Part shown: in pieces, positions 1 to 12,094 of the stretch
How positions within the stretch are numbered: position 1 is the stretch's first letter
Layout of the letters: each line of letters opens with the position of its first letter
Made by a program: the position numbers and the translations under genes
The notes under the pieces: model-generated
Told to the model about the DNA's origin: nothing
Seen by the model: only the letters and a program-made list of their open reading frames with translations
The model's database searches: none
Origin: Clavelina lepadiformis
Lineage: Eukaryota; Chordata; Ascidiacea; Aplousobranchia; Clavelinidae
Reading direction: 5' to 3'
Assembly: GCF_947623445.1 (NCBI RefSeq)
Contig: NC_135247.1
Location: forward strand, 2,606,501 to 2,670,500
Length of the DNA stretch: 64,000 bases

Positions 1-38
1 AAACTTTATAGCCTACAAGTTTATACGCAGCATTCAAG

Positions 39-77
39 TAGGCTAGGCTAGCTACACCGGTAGTCTAGCCTAGCCTA
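39..77. repeat. 13-bp perfect inverted repeat
   Basis: Arms TAGGCTAGGCTAG (39-51) and its exact reverse complement (65-77) are separated by 13 bases. It could be a short hairpin or the edge of a mobile element cut by the window boundary; no target duplication can be judged. Confidence 0.6.
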
Positions 78-580
78 GTAAACCAAGTTCAAAATTGACC
101 ACAACAATTTTACAAAATAAATGACCAAAACGGAATAAAACAAATGTAAAAAATATACGGTAGCCTACCAGTAACCTATACATCAGTTTCACTCCTTTCA
201 GCCGCGTGTGGTGTGGACCAATTTTTCACTTGGGATGGTTTATGGGTAAAGCACGTGATTTAGACAGCCAATAACAACACGAAAAACAACCGATGTTCAA
301 GGGACAGATTTTTTAGGATAACATGAATATACGGAATAAGAAATGCGAGAAATCTGAGAATGGAGAAATGCCAGGCTAATTTGTAAAAGTTACAGGGTAT
401 TCCCAGTAGTAGTTTATAGAATGTAAATACTTACGGAATAATATACAGTGGTCACTATCGAGATTGATAACGGTATAACAAGGCATTAAAATGTTTATTT
501 TCGGAATAAGGAAAGCCTTCGAATGACTTAAACCAAACTCAGCAATAACTCCTAACCAATGCCTTTATAATATTATAAAG

Positions 581-600
581 AATATATATATATATATATA
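581..600. repeat. TA microsatellite
   Basis: A run of alternating TA about 20 bases long, followed by more AT-rich sequence. A simple repeat with no further inference. Confidence 0.8.
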
Positions 601-3600
601 TTTAATATATAAGAATTTAATAGTATATAAAATAACTATGCGCTAATCCTTGATGAATGGGGTACTTTTGCACATTCAATAAAGTGTGTTAGATCGCGAT
701 TTTTGAAGAAAATATTTCACAAATTGAAAACCCGATTCTATGACAACTTGTATAATGTCTACTACTCTATCGTGTCTCTAGTAAAGTCAACCGAAATTTC
801 TAAGAACAAGAGGTCAGTGGAAAAACTTGTCAATAAAAAAGTTAACATTTTAGATGACGCTATGTAAGATGATTTAAGTTTACGTTTTATCTTAGACGTT
901 GTACAACATGTTTGAGTATGTTTTGTTGCTAATAGGGACTATCTTGATACCTAGTGCTTTTAAATTACTTCTTGACACTGTTTGTAATGCTACATAATAC
1001 AAATTATGGTCAACTGCGAGAAGACAAATCGTTCAATTTCGCTCTGAAGAAATGTGCCAACTAACGGTTGAACCTGGTAAAATTCGTTAAAACTATCTGG
1101 CCGCTTAACGATGCTGTTGGCTTACTTACAAAAAAAAGCAGTTGCCCACTTGCAAAGATTTAAAATCAGGACATTCAAAGTATTTTCAAAGCTGGTGACG
1201 TTTTAGCTCGACTGTTTAAGCTTTTAACCTTTGCAGTTTCAAGGTTTGCGGAAATAACCACGATAAGTCTCTCTCAGTATTAAGTATACGGCAATTAAAC
1301 AATTAAATATCGTACAGTACATCAAAAGTTCAGTTTTGTAAGATTCGGCTCGTGTTTTAGTTTTTTAATGCTCCTTAAACAAAACATGTACTGCGTTTGA
1401 AAAAAGTGATATGACGCATTGGAAACCATCTTATCTCGGTCAACTGCAACAAAATTGGCGCTTGGGAGTATGACGCATGTTTCTGGTATCGTAAAGTGCT
1501 TATTTTGTGAATAAAACCAGGCTTTTGTGAATGTTATCTATATTATGTTGTATTATCAACAAGCGGTTGCGTACCAACACACTGACGATGAATTTTGGAA
1601 TGGCCATAAATAAATGGTGTTTTTCCCAAGACACCAATAAATAATAAATAAGTTATGAATAGTTAACGAACCATTTCACGGTTTGCAGCTTGAAAAGCCT
1701 ATGAGAGCCTAATTGCAGCGTTATGGCGCAATGTTTGATTGCAACTGTTCTTAATATGCCACATGGGTCATTGAAGCTTTAAGGTTGAAATTAGTATAAT
1801 AGAGCTATTAAAATGTATTAGATATTGTATATAATTAATAGTAGATTGCATAAAGTCGTTTTTGAGGCCTCCCTATAGCACGAAGCCTTCACGCTTGAAA
1901 CAAAACGACAATTAAATAGAAAAATTCTTCCCAAATAAATCTTAGTGATTATCAGAAACCGCAAGTTTAAAAATTACCGCCGCAAAATATTTTAAGATTA
2001 AGACGTCCATAAAGGGTATGAACTTGTAATTCAGATACACCGACAGATCTGAGCGAATTTTTGTACGTGTGAAAAATGATGCGGTTATTTATATAACTTT
2101 CAGACATCGTGCGACTGCTGGAACAATCAATGCATCTTAATCGCGCACGTTAACAATCGTTTCCAAAGCTACGCACGCAAACCATGCAGCTCCCTGGAAG
2201 CAGACTGCAATTAGCAAAAACATGTGCGATTAAATATATTTATTATCAATATCAGAAGTAACTCATAGAGTGTTTTAGCCAGGGAGTCACGCGCATCACG
2301 TTTGGTCACTTTCGTTTCAAAAACGTATTGGCAATAACGACAAAAACCTGTCGTATATTTGCAGATATAACGAGTTACCAGCAGCAGGCCGTGCTTGTGG
2401 CAGCACGTGTTGTAAACGTGACTAACAATAAGAAGATATTCCATAACGATAAGAAAATTGTGACAAGTAATCGAGGACGAAATGCGTCAGGACGGAGAAA
2501 ATTCATGAATATCTTTGACGTAATGTGTTACTGGCGGCATGATCTTGGTACATCGCGACCCAGTATGAAGAGTGAAGCCAAACAGACCGCGTTTAGCTAT
2601 TTCTGTATCCGACAACAAACATAGGCCCATGTGAAGACGAGGAACGTTGAACGAAATGAAACAAGGCCTGTAATGGCGTGGGATTTCGTCGCTATATTTA
2701 CGAGCTAAACCCTTCTACGTGCATGTTCAAACGAGATTAGCGGTCACACCCAGCTGTGACGTTTGGTAGAAGAATCGGTGCCAGTTTATAACTTATCACA
2801 ACCGCAGTAACCGATTCCGTTAATTTGCGAGCGCATTTACGTGGTGATACTCATCTCGCAAACAAAATTTTATCTGATTTCTTCTAGGAAAACGTTATTT
2901 GAAAAACGGATTAGCAGTCATGATGAAAAACAAGTTAAAAGAAATCGTGTGCTAAACCGTAATGGTTTTTTCAGCGGCGTGTTTCAAATGAGAAAATCAA
3001 AGTCACCTGGTAATCAACCGCAGTTCCAACCCACGCAGCCCGACCACGCACAAATCCTACCAACTTCACAGTTACACCCTTCTGCTAAGATACCAGTCAC
3101 AAGTTTTATCACGTAATCACGCCTTGTTTGGTCATTTTAAAGTTTCGTGATGATTATACGATTTAGAGTACAAATTCTGTTTAGTTGTGTGTATAATGGT
3201 TCTTTGCCTATTTATGCTGCTATAATTTAATTACTTATTTTGTACATATTAGGGTGCGTTTGCCAAATTTTACACCTTTAGCTGCGTGATATGTTCTGCA
3301 TAAAGCCAAGAAAGAAGTCGGTTAAAGGAAATAACCTGAACACCACGTACCTTTAATGTCAAACTTGTAAATTTCCTTGATATGTCAATTACAAAACTAA
3401 GATGTCATTTGGCTTTTACGGCTTTTGTCTACCTTTAAGTTTTCCTTGAATGTTTTAGGTATGCACAAATTTTGTGGAAATTACCTAAATTATTATCTTG
3501 GAAATGTCATGGTATTATCATCAAATTTTTTCTAACTAACTACACTAATTGACGTTAAGCAATTCGGAGGCATTCGGTGCCCATGTCGTCAGTTTAAGTG

Positions 3601-4986
3601 GTTGATTGCTTGCGGAAATAATTACCGCGATGCACACGATACACGATACCGTGTGCTTCTGGTTTAATTACAACCGGCTTAAAATATTTAGATTATACAG
3701 ACACAAGACAAGGAAACATATTCTTGCAAAATTTTGCCTGAAAAACTTCTGTATGGAAATAAAGACGAGTAATTACGTTGGTACAATTGGCTGACTTCGT
3801 TTGTACGTGGGCAAGTCGTTTGTTAAACAAACATACAAATACGGGATTTAATTCCCAGACGTAATAGGCAGAGATATCGCCTGACGTTTTCACACAAGTG
3901 ACAACTCCATATAAAGGTCTGCACACTTAGGACAACGCATCACCACACCGCATTGTACTTCACAACAAGACAACTTTTAATCCTTGCGGCAATCGGTAGC
4001 GATTAAAGCGGGGAATTAGTCGAACAATTGTTCAGACAATCGTTTGTCATAAGTGCCTGTTTCTGATGAAAGGTACCATTAGAGTTACTTGTTAAATGTA
4101 CAATATAAACATGAACTTCTTTTCCGAGTACTTCGGGCGACCACAAAAGACATATGTCAATCTGCGCGTACGTGATACTGAAGTGATTCTTGAGTTACAA
4201 GAATGCATTGTTTACGTCATCATCCGATTTTCAAGGTCATTTTTAGTAAATAATATTTTAGAATTTGTTTCGCTGCTTATCGAAACCGACAACATGTCGC
4301 GCGTTTGTAATCAGATTAGCGAATGACTAGAAAACATGTTCCTTTTTAGTGTTTCTTTCTTTCATTATAATGGAATTAATTTTGGTAAACTATTTCGCAT
4401 GTTAAATGAAAACATGGACTTTGACTAGTTTAATGGCGTCTGCCGCCGATGGCATGCCTTGGCACCGCCGCGAAAGCCACAAGGATATTTACCAGCAATA
4501 AAAAATTTTCCGATTTTTGTATCTCATAAAAATTCCAGATCGAATTATGACGTTGCAACTAAAACGGTGCAAATTTTTAGCAAGATCTGTTCGGCGTTGA
4601 CTCGATATAGTTATTGCCAAAACAACAAAAAACTGTTTTTCTATTTTCGTACTTTCTCTTATCAAACTTAACTGGATACAACCAATACAAGTGAAGAAAT
4701 AGTTTCACAAAGGAGAAACAATTTTTGAGTGAATCTGTTTGATTTGTTTTATTTATGCTAGTTATGTGGATTGGGTGTCGCTTATTTTTGTTTCTGCCTA
4801 AATATGGAAAAACAGGAAACTAAATTGTCTTATCAATTTGGGAAATCATCCCCATATTGAACAACCGATTCTAAATTTGTAATTCCCCAAACGGGTGTAA
4901 TTTACAAACGAGTAATTTTTGGGACGATTGTAATCAAAGCGTCTAAACTTGGAATCATATATTTAGTCGCCGCTGTTACTTGGCCC

Positions 4987-5038
4987 TGACGTCATACATG
5001 CTAGCCTTTTTCTCTCGCTTTCAGAGCCCTATATATAT
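4987..5038 (+). promoter_or_regulatory. CRE-like palindrome and TATA box of MSMB-like gene 1
   Basis: A perfect TGACGTCA palindrome (CREB/ATF site consensus) lies at 4987-4994. A TATATAT run follows at about 5032-5038, some 265 bases before the first coding exon at 5303. Spacing suggests transcription starts near 5060-5070 with a 5' leader. Site identity is by consensus only. Confidence 0.4.
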
Positions 5039-5302
5039 GAGCAAACGCAAATCAGAATGAGGAAGACAATTAGAGCCAAGAAATGCAATTAAAAGTTTCG
5101 TCGGTAGGAACTTTTAGTTTGGATTTGGAATGTGTTGCACTACAATACTATATCGCTTACCGAAAGCCTCCAGGTTCAGGTTGTAATTTAATTTTTCTTA
5201 TGCAGGCAAAAACTTAAGTTTACTTACTCGGTAAATTTTCAAAGCTGTATTTACAACATTGTTACTCTTCTGTGCTGTAATTCTTGCTGCAAGAGAAAAG
5301 AT

Positions 5303-6524
5303 ATGGGAAACGTGAGTATAATCAAACATCTCATTCAATTAAGCTAATGGTCTGATGTTGTTTAATTAAACGGTTCTTTTTATCGACCATTATAATCTCT
5401 AGACAAAACACAACGAAACCGCTGTGAATTACTTTATTACGTAATGTCTCCCGTTGCTGTGTTTAACTTCACTTGACGTCATTCAAACCTTTTAGTAAAA
5501 AAGCAACGTCGGCGTTTTAACAATCAAAAATAAACAAAAAGCAAATGCAGTTTAAATTTGCAATCACTTTGAACAAATTTAAAATAAATCAAACGCTTTA
5601 TTCACAGATTCGAAATGTCGCTGCTTGCCTTTGCTTCCTCTCAGCTTTATTGGTCGGTGTAAAGTCGTCCTGCTATTCAGCGTTCGATTGCTTCGACCGA
5701 GACACCAACACGACTTATGAGTCAGGCGACTCGTGGCAAACCGGGAACTGTTTTCATTGCAGCTGCTGGAGCCACAAAGTCCATGTGGTAAGCAATTCTT
5801 TGCAAGTAGTTAAAAACTTGACGAACTTCGAGTCAAATTGCAATTTATCCTCACTATAAGCTTATCGCGTTCCTTGTCCCGCAATTGGATCTATGCTTGC
5901 CAACAATGCATAAACTGGCTACAAAAACCGCTGAATATTTATCAAGTCTTTTTTCATTCTAATAATATCGTCCGATTAACAAAGGAGTATTTGATTTAAT
6001 TATTTTATTTTTATCGGCAGAAAACTTGCTTCGAACAGGAAGAAACTGAGCAAGTTCCTTACCAATTCCCAAACGTGAGAAAATCTTCCGACGATGCCGT
6101 TTATGCCCATCTTGAAGTTTACGAGCCTCTTGCACCCAAAGAAGTTATTGTGTCCGAGGAGGAGGCAGAGGTTTTGGAGTGTCCACCAATTCTGGAAGAC
6201 GTCTTTGATCGCGAAGATGTCGTGGACCTTCGTCTTCCCAACCTGAGACAAGTAAACTATGTGATGGAGTTCAAAGGAATGGGATGCTGCGCCTTGTGAG
6301 TATTTTTTCATCATCTCGAAAATATCTTTTTTCCTACCATCATTCGGTTTCCGTTGAAACTCCTTTGACCTTACATCGCCTTGTCCGGTTTCAGGTATGG
6401 CTATCCCGTAAATGTCCATCCTAAATGCCAATCTATCTGGAAGAAAGAGGAATGCAGGTACGACGTCGTCGACAGAGAAACCCAAGAACGATGCTCTTAC
6501 AGCTTCGGTATGATCGGCAAATAA
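5303..6524 (+). CDS. msmb-like: beta-microseminoprotein-like secreted protein, gene 1 (long form)
   Basis: Secreted cysteine-rich protein of the MSMB/PSP94 family, predicted 197 aa. Coding exons: 5303-5311 (only Met-Gly-Asn), 5608-5787, 6021-6295 and 6395-6524, with GT-AG introns of phase 0, 0 and 2. Exon 2 gives the hydrophobic signal peptide and the N-terminal module with the family pattern G-D-x-W-x-T-x-x-C-x-x-C-x-C. Exon 4 gives the C-terminal module (YGYPVNVHPKC, then IWKKEECRYDVVD), matching the STPVGY...CQRIFKKEDCKYIVVEKK block of mammalian MSMB. Exon 3 adds about 90 residues absent from mammalian MSMB, starting KTCFE and ending GMGCCAL. The start is chosen because two neighbours have the same 3-codon first exon. 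The in-frame ATG at 5545 lies in the intron and would bypass that exon. Receptor and function in tunicates are unknown to me. Confidence 0.9.
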
Positions 6525-6626
6525 ATGAAGTTCCGCGGGAATTAAGCGTTGAAAAGTCGGCGTTGGTCGACCAAGCAAACCGTTCGACATGACACTACGC
6601 ATATACATTTACATTTTGCAAATAAA
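6519..6626 (+). terminator. poly(A) signals of gene 1
   Basis: A canonical AATAAA lies at 6621-6626, about 100 bases past the stop codon. A second AATAAA overlaps the stop itself (in the context GCAAATAAATG). The downstream one is the likelier functional signal. Confidence 0.5.
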
Positions 6627-9600
6627 TCGGCAAAGCTGACGTAGTTGATGCTAATTTTTTCAAAAGTTTCTCTGGTGTGAAATATTTACTTGCTCACGTT
6701 TATTCATTCTTGCAACCCTTTCAGACACTGCGTTCCTTTTTTTACTTATTTGTAATTTTCAAAGAGCTGTATTGTGTTGTATTTTGTATTGTTCGAAAGA
6801 GAACAGAAAATAAAACAAACAAAACAAAGCAAAGTTCTTGCAAAAAATATTTTAACTCAAACTATTAGGGTATAGAGTCCAAGGGTTCAACAGAGATGAG
6901 TCATTAACAGTTGGTTGAATCATCACTTTTGCATTACATAGACATCATCAGTACACGTCGAAAACTTGCCCCACGATTTCGCATTGAGGCAAAATTTGAT
7001 CGTGCACGCACACACGTCTCCTTATCAGTAATTATGTTTAATTATACACATACGGCGATGTGGTATTAGTCACATGTTTTCGGTAAACGCAATGTTTTTT
7101 GATCGAGCAAAAACCAATTTGCTAATGCTCAAATATTTTAATAATTTTAATCCCATTAATTAAAAAGACAATGAACTTAATGTCGAAGTTCGGATATTTC
7201 GACGAGTGTTCGTGGCGTATATATCGGTCTTTTTAGAGTGGAATTTTCCATTTTAGCAAATTAACTTGAAAATTGCTGAAATTATTACTTGATCTATTGG
7301 AATGACAGCATTTAAGTTATTGTCTGATTATTTGATGAATAGTTCTCATATTTTATGAAGTTTATTCATAAAGCTTGTTCGATATAACCGCAGACTGCGG
7401 CTGCTTGAACTTCTAACCGTAAAGATATTTCCTGATCTTTCTTAAAATCATAAACTGACACGTTTGGTTATGGAAATAACAATAAATACGCGGTTGCCTG
7501 GACGAAAATTTCTGGTACGGCGAGAGCAAAATTTTTATTAAATGTATGAATTTTTTCGTTTTACGTAATTCTTTTTGATTGATGACAACAGATGTAAAGC
7601 ACGACTTTCTACAAAAGAATATCATTTCGTTCAAAGGTTAACAAATTGTTTTCACAAGTCTTCAACGGACGTTTATAATGAAAATGAAAGGATGACAGGT
7701 GATTACGCTTCCAATAGTTATATAACATTTTAATCGTATTGAAAACTGCCAATAAACGTAAAAACGCGCAGCATTAAACAGACGAAAAAATTAAATTTCC
7801 AGTGGATTTAGAATACATTTTGCAAATCTTTGTTTAAGGACAAACTATAAGATGAAAATTTGTATGAAATTTGGTTCAAAAACCATTTTTGCGAAATTTG
7901 TGATGGCCTCGGTCGTAAAGGTTACTGGTGGCAGGAAAATTTGTCACCGTTATTTCAACCTGATAAAGCAAAAGTTTCGTATACACCTACAGGAAAAATC
8001 CTTCTCTATGCCAGCATTTATGAGAAGGAAACTTCCGGTTTCGGTTTAGCAAAGTACTGTAATCTTTCTTGAAAAAAACTTTCTAAGTATTTGCAAAAAA
8101 GCCCATTTGCAGTCCAGAAAATAAAATGTCTGAATCTATAAGTGGCCGGATTTACAAATGTAGACTCCGTCAATGTAAATTAATCAATCTTGTACAAACT
8201 TTTTGTATTCTCTTTATTTGCTGGGTCTGAATATAGACCTGTGCTTTTCAATAGCACAGCATGTTTGTATGTATGCGTCCCGTGCTGGACGGAACATTCC
8301 AAATGGCAGTTGTTGCATAAAGGTATGCAAAGCGGGTATAGGTAGGCTAAGTACGTAGCTGTAACTGATTTTCTGGTCTCTGGAAGTTTATAAGTTAGTG
8401 TTCATTATAACACAAGACCAATAAAACAAAAATAGAAATTTAGCCAAATTCAGCCGACATCTTATAGTTATATTTCCAATCTTTTAGCCAGACACACCGC
8501 AAGAACTGTGATTTACGTAATGGCATATAGTATATTGGCCGACTTACATTATGCGGCCGACTACTGCCCTTTGACTTACGTCAGTTGACGCAAATTGATT
8601 TTTCCCCAAGACTGGATTATTCTTTACAGTTTGTCTCCGATTTTAGAGACCATTGTCACAAACAAAGAAAACCTAGAAGAGCCAGTTCAAGGGGACTTTC
8701 ATCCGCCAAGACTGAATAAATTGAATATACACAAACAAAACCTTCGTTGTTGTTGTAAAACTGTTGCTTATACTTACTACGCATACTTTTGGTTTTTGTT
8801 CATGTTTGTCTGGTCTCACGATGTTTTGGCAAATACAGTGAATTGTTACTTGATTAAGATTGGGGCCTATATTATAGGACTGGAGTAGTTAGTACAGTAA
8901 GATACGGGAAGCGTGGTAATTTCCTTTTTGCCATTACAAAGGTCACAAAGTTCATTCAGTAAACAGAGTTCTTCCAAGAACTCGGTTAACTCAAGCTCGA
9001 TAATTTACGACTTATAGATTTATCCCGACCTACATAGAGATGTGTTTGTCTGACAATCCGATTTATACTGGTACCAATGAATCGGTAAAATATCCAGTGT
9101 TATTTGATGGAAGTCCATTTCATCATGTCCTGATCGTTTCAAGACATATCAAAACCGATTTTCGCTTTAATAGTTCTTTTGATAACTTACACAAAACACC
9201 ATGGAAAAAACATCGCATGAAAACTCCGAAAGTGTAAATGTCTGATTACTGCCACAAAAAAAACAGCTCAGTCATAATCTACAATGCACACCACCGTAAG
9301 TGTGGCCTGGCTCGATCGACTGACGCCAATTACTTCCCAACAGTCCGTAGCAGTTCGTACGATTCAAGGTGTCTTCTACTTTATTGGGGATAATAGCTTC
9401 TGTCAGATTTTACAAAAAAAGTTTCCAGCCTTTCAAAGAAAAACTGAACGCTGCCCTGCGTAGGCGCAACTTACACAGCACTTTGGTTTCTCAAAATCGT
9501 AACAATGAATAACTTTGACCTGAACAACTTCCGGAATTTGTCGGAATACGATTTCCGGTTTTTGGTTCTCAGTTTGTCTTGCATTATTGACAACCCAGTT

Positions 9601-9670
9601 CAGTTTGTGCAGCAACACCGATTTGGTGTGGATGTCAATTGACGGAATCGTATTATAGATTGTTTGTGTA
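6627..9670. other. intergenic, no gene recognised
   Basis: About 3 kb between MSMB-like genes 1 and 2. Open frames here are short, overlap on several frames and show no cysteine pattern or splice structure like the neighbours. I found no MSMB exon relics and no clear mobile element. Confidence 0.5.
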
Positions 9671-9675
9671 AAACT

Positions 9676-9681
9676 TATAAA
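9676..9681 (+). promoter_or_regulatory. TATA box candidate, MSMB-like gene 2
   Basis: TATAAA followed by GG lies 135 bases before the first coding exon at 9816, a spacing that fits a short 5' leader. Consensus match only. Confidence 0.45.
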
Positions 9682-9815
9682 GGTTTTATTGGATGTTTGC
9701 CGTTATTTCATTGATTTAAAGTGGAGCCAGAATGCAATTTTTGTAATCAGTCTGTTACACAACTGTAGTTGTTTTTAGCAAACTTCTTTATTGCGTAGCG
9801 AAAGCAACCTTTCCA

Positions 9816-11237
9816 ATGGTTCATGTGAGTACAGAAATGTGTTCGACTTGACTGAAACTGCAGTACTTAAGGTTCAATTGTAATGTGCAGTGCAGGTACA
9901 TTGCATAGTACGAGCAGTTATTAGTAAGTTACAATCTTTTCTTTTGACAAGAACTTCAAAAATAAACCAGACACAAGTTTTATCTTTTGCAGATTGTGTG
10001 GATCGTGTTTTGTCTTTTTGCGATTTCCATACTCGAAGCTTTTCCTTTTTGCTTCATTGATCCGTCAGGATGCCGCGATCCGGACACGAACTTAGATAAA
10101 GAGATTGGTGCCTCCTGGACGACACAGGATTGTGTGGACTGCTCTTGTTTTCCTGGTCCTGAAGAGTACCTGGTCAGTATAGCATGCCTGTATAGCATGC
10201 ATATGTAGCATGTGCAGGTAGCATGCCTGTATAGCATGCCAATTGTATATTTCCAAGTTATGACAGTCAAGGCCGTAGCCGGGGTAAAATTTTTATGTAT
10301 AGGCAAATATGTCAAATACGTCCCCAGTTAAGTGTGTTGTTAAATGTAATTTACCACTAAAAATTGTTTGTGATAGAATTCCAGAAAAGTTACGGAAGCA
10401 ATTGCTTCATCTACTTGTATAGCTACAGCCAGCTAGTGTTTTACTCCAACTACGCATATTGGTTACCGCTATACTGAAGTTACAAAACTTTGTATTATGT
10501 TGTTTTTTTCTTGCGTGGTGCTTACATTACGGCATAATAGTTTAAAGTAAACCAATTAGCCAGTCAAGAAGTTTATGAATAATAATGAAAAGCTTTTTGT
10601 AATCGTCATAGACTATATCCACCTGCTGACTATACCACACAAGTGGAAAATAATATTCTTTAAAAATTTCTGCAATTTTAGGAAACTTGTTTCGAGGTTG
10701 ACTCTTCCAAAGAATCTGAACATCTCATTAAAGCAGTACAACGCTACCCGATAAAGGTCATTATTTCCCGCATTGCGCTCCTAAAGACTTCGGAATCGCG
10801 CAAAGTTATCCTTTCTTCTGAGGAGGCCCAGACCTTTCAGTGTCCGCCTCTGCCCGAGGAGTTTCTTGATAAATCTGAAAAACTTCGAGAAGTTCATTAT
10901 TACATCACAAGGAAGGAAACGAGTTGCTGCTCAAAGTAAAAACTCCAGTTTGCGAATCGTGATCTGTGAATCGTGAATATGTGAATCCACTGTAAATCGT
11001 GATCTTTAAACTAAGCTGTGAAACATATCCAGTAAAGTAAACGGCAATTTGCAAAAAAGTTGGATGAAAACTTGCAAAAAGTTTTGTTATTATTTTTATG
11101 TGTGCAGATACGGGACACCGACCAACCTGCACAATGATTGTGAATCCATCTGGATACAAGAAGATTGCAGATATGACATCGTCTCACGTAACAGCACTAG
11201 CCCTTGTCCTCATCCATTCATGATGGTGGGAAAATAG
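9816..11237 (+). CDS. msmb-like: beta-microseminoprotein-like secreted protein, gene 2 (long form)
   Basis: Second member of the plus-strand MSMB-like group, predicted 190 aa. Coding exons: 9816-9824 (Met-Val-His), 9993-10172, 10682-10935 and 11108-11237; phases 0, 0, 2 as in gene 1, and exons 2 and 4 have exactly gene 1's lengths (180 and 130 bases). Exon 2 carries a signal peptide ending near AFPFC and the motif GASWTTQDCVDCSC. Exon 3 starts ETCFE, has a QCPPLPEEF stretch and ends TSCCSK. Exon 4 reads YGTPTNLHNDCESIWIQEDC and ends MMVGK-stop. Exon 3 keeps its flanking cysteines but shares little else with gene 1, so it evolves fast or is weakly constrained. A secreted role is inferred from the signal peptide; partners are unknown. 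Confidence 0.9.
10177..10242 (+). repeat. short TAGCATGC tandem repeat in intron 2 of gene 2
   Basis: The motif TATAGCATGCCTG recurs several times, with variants, directly after the exon 2 donor. This looks like local slippage and has no coding role. Confidence 0.6.
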
Positions 11238-11472
11238 GGCAAAATTCTCCAGGAATTGCATAAAAGATTGCCGTAGAAAAGCACTTTTTCCGTGCTTCAA
11301 CTTTCTTATGATATTACAAAGTGCTTTCACAGCGTAGTATGTGTGAGTGCACAGTTTCACCTGTGCAAGTAATATGTTGTTAATGTATTGCCATCTTTTG
11401 TAAAAATGGTTCAATACATAAAAGATTTGCTTATCAAACTTACGATCGCATGTCACTTATTGTCGAGCAGAA

Positions 11473-11478
11473 AATAAA
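11473..11478 (+). terminator. poly(A) signal candidate, gene 2
   Basis: AATAAA about 235 bases past the stop codon of gene 2; the first canonical signal seen downstream. Confidence 0.4.
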
Positions 11479-12094
11479 ACTGCCTTGACAGCATATCACT
11501 GCGGTAAAAATTAATGTTTTTAAAGCCGCAGGAATTCAGTTACAAGGCTATAAATACTATTTCTGTGATTGGCCGCAGGACTTGTAACAACTACATACGC
11601 GGCAAGACACACGTACAAAATGTGACTTCATGAACTGAACGTGCGAGAAACAATTTGAGAATTTCCACTGCGGTTAATCATCCGATAATCACTCAGCCTA
11701 TGCAAATCATACTTCGCAATCTGTCTTCGTTACTGCACAAAACAACATACCGCTTATAAACATATCGGAGCTATACGACAAGCTAGCATCCTTCCCATAA
11801 GAAGAGGATACATATGGAGTTTAGGTGCTGTAGGACAGATGGTTTTTACTCATCGTTTAGTAATTTCAGTTAGGAACGTGTTTATTGAAGGCAGTCAGTG
11901 TTGCATGGCAGTTCAGCAATGTTCTTGTATAGCACCGCCTATTATGCTTTAATTAGTTGTTGTATCTTATTTTGATAACCCATACTATTTAAGTTACTTA
12001 CGTTATTTATTTTGCAGTTGTATACGTTGTAACTATAGTAGTTTAAAAGGTTCAAATTCTAAGGGAAAGATTTTATTTGAATTAAGTCGCCATT

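Larger units (their letters stand above)
1..4980. other. gene-poor 5' stretch
   Basis: I see no gene I can support here. The open frames are short, lack family resemblance and have no convincing splice partners. Base composition is AT-rich. It contains a small perfect hairpin near the left edge (39-77) and a TA dinucleotide run at about 581-600. It may hold distal regulatory DNA of the first MSMB-like gene. Confidence 0.5.

Noticed and set aside
2841-3116. 91-codon frame with a Gln/Pro-rich end
   Set aside because: Low-complexity end, no family match and no splice context; not called.
5545-5607. Upstream ATG of MSMB-like gene 1 within the open frame
   Set aside because: It lies before a good acceptor and would put a hydrophilic leader before the signal peptide. 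The 3-codon exon at 5303 fits the pattern of the sister genes.
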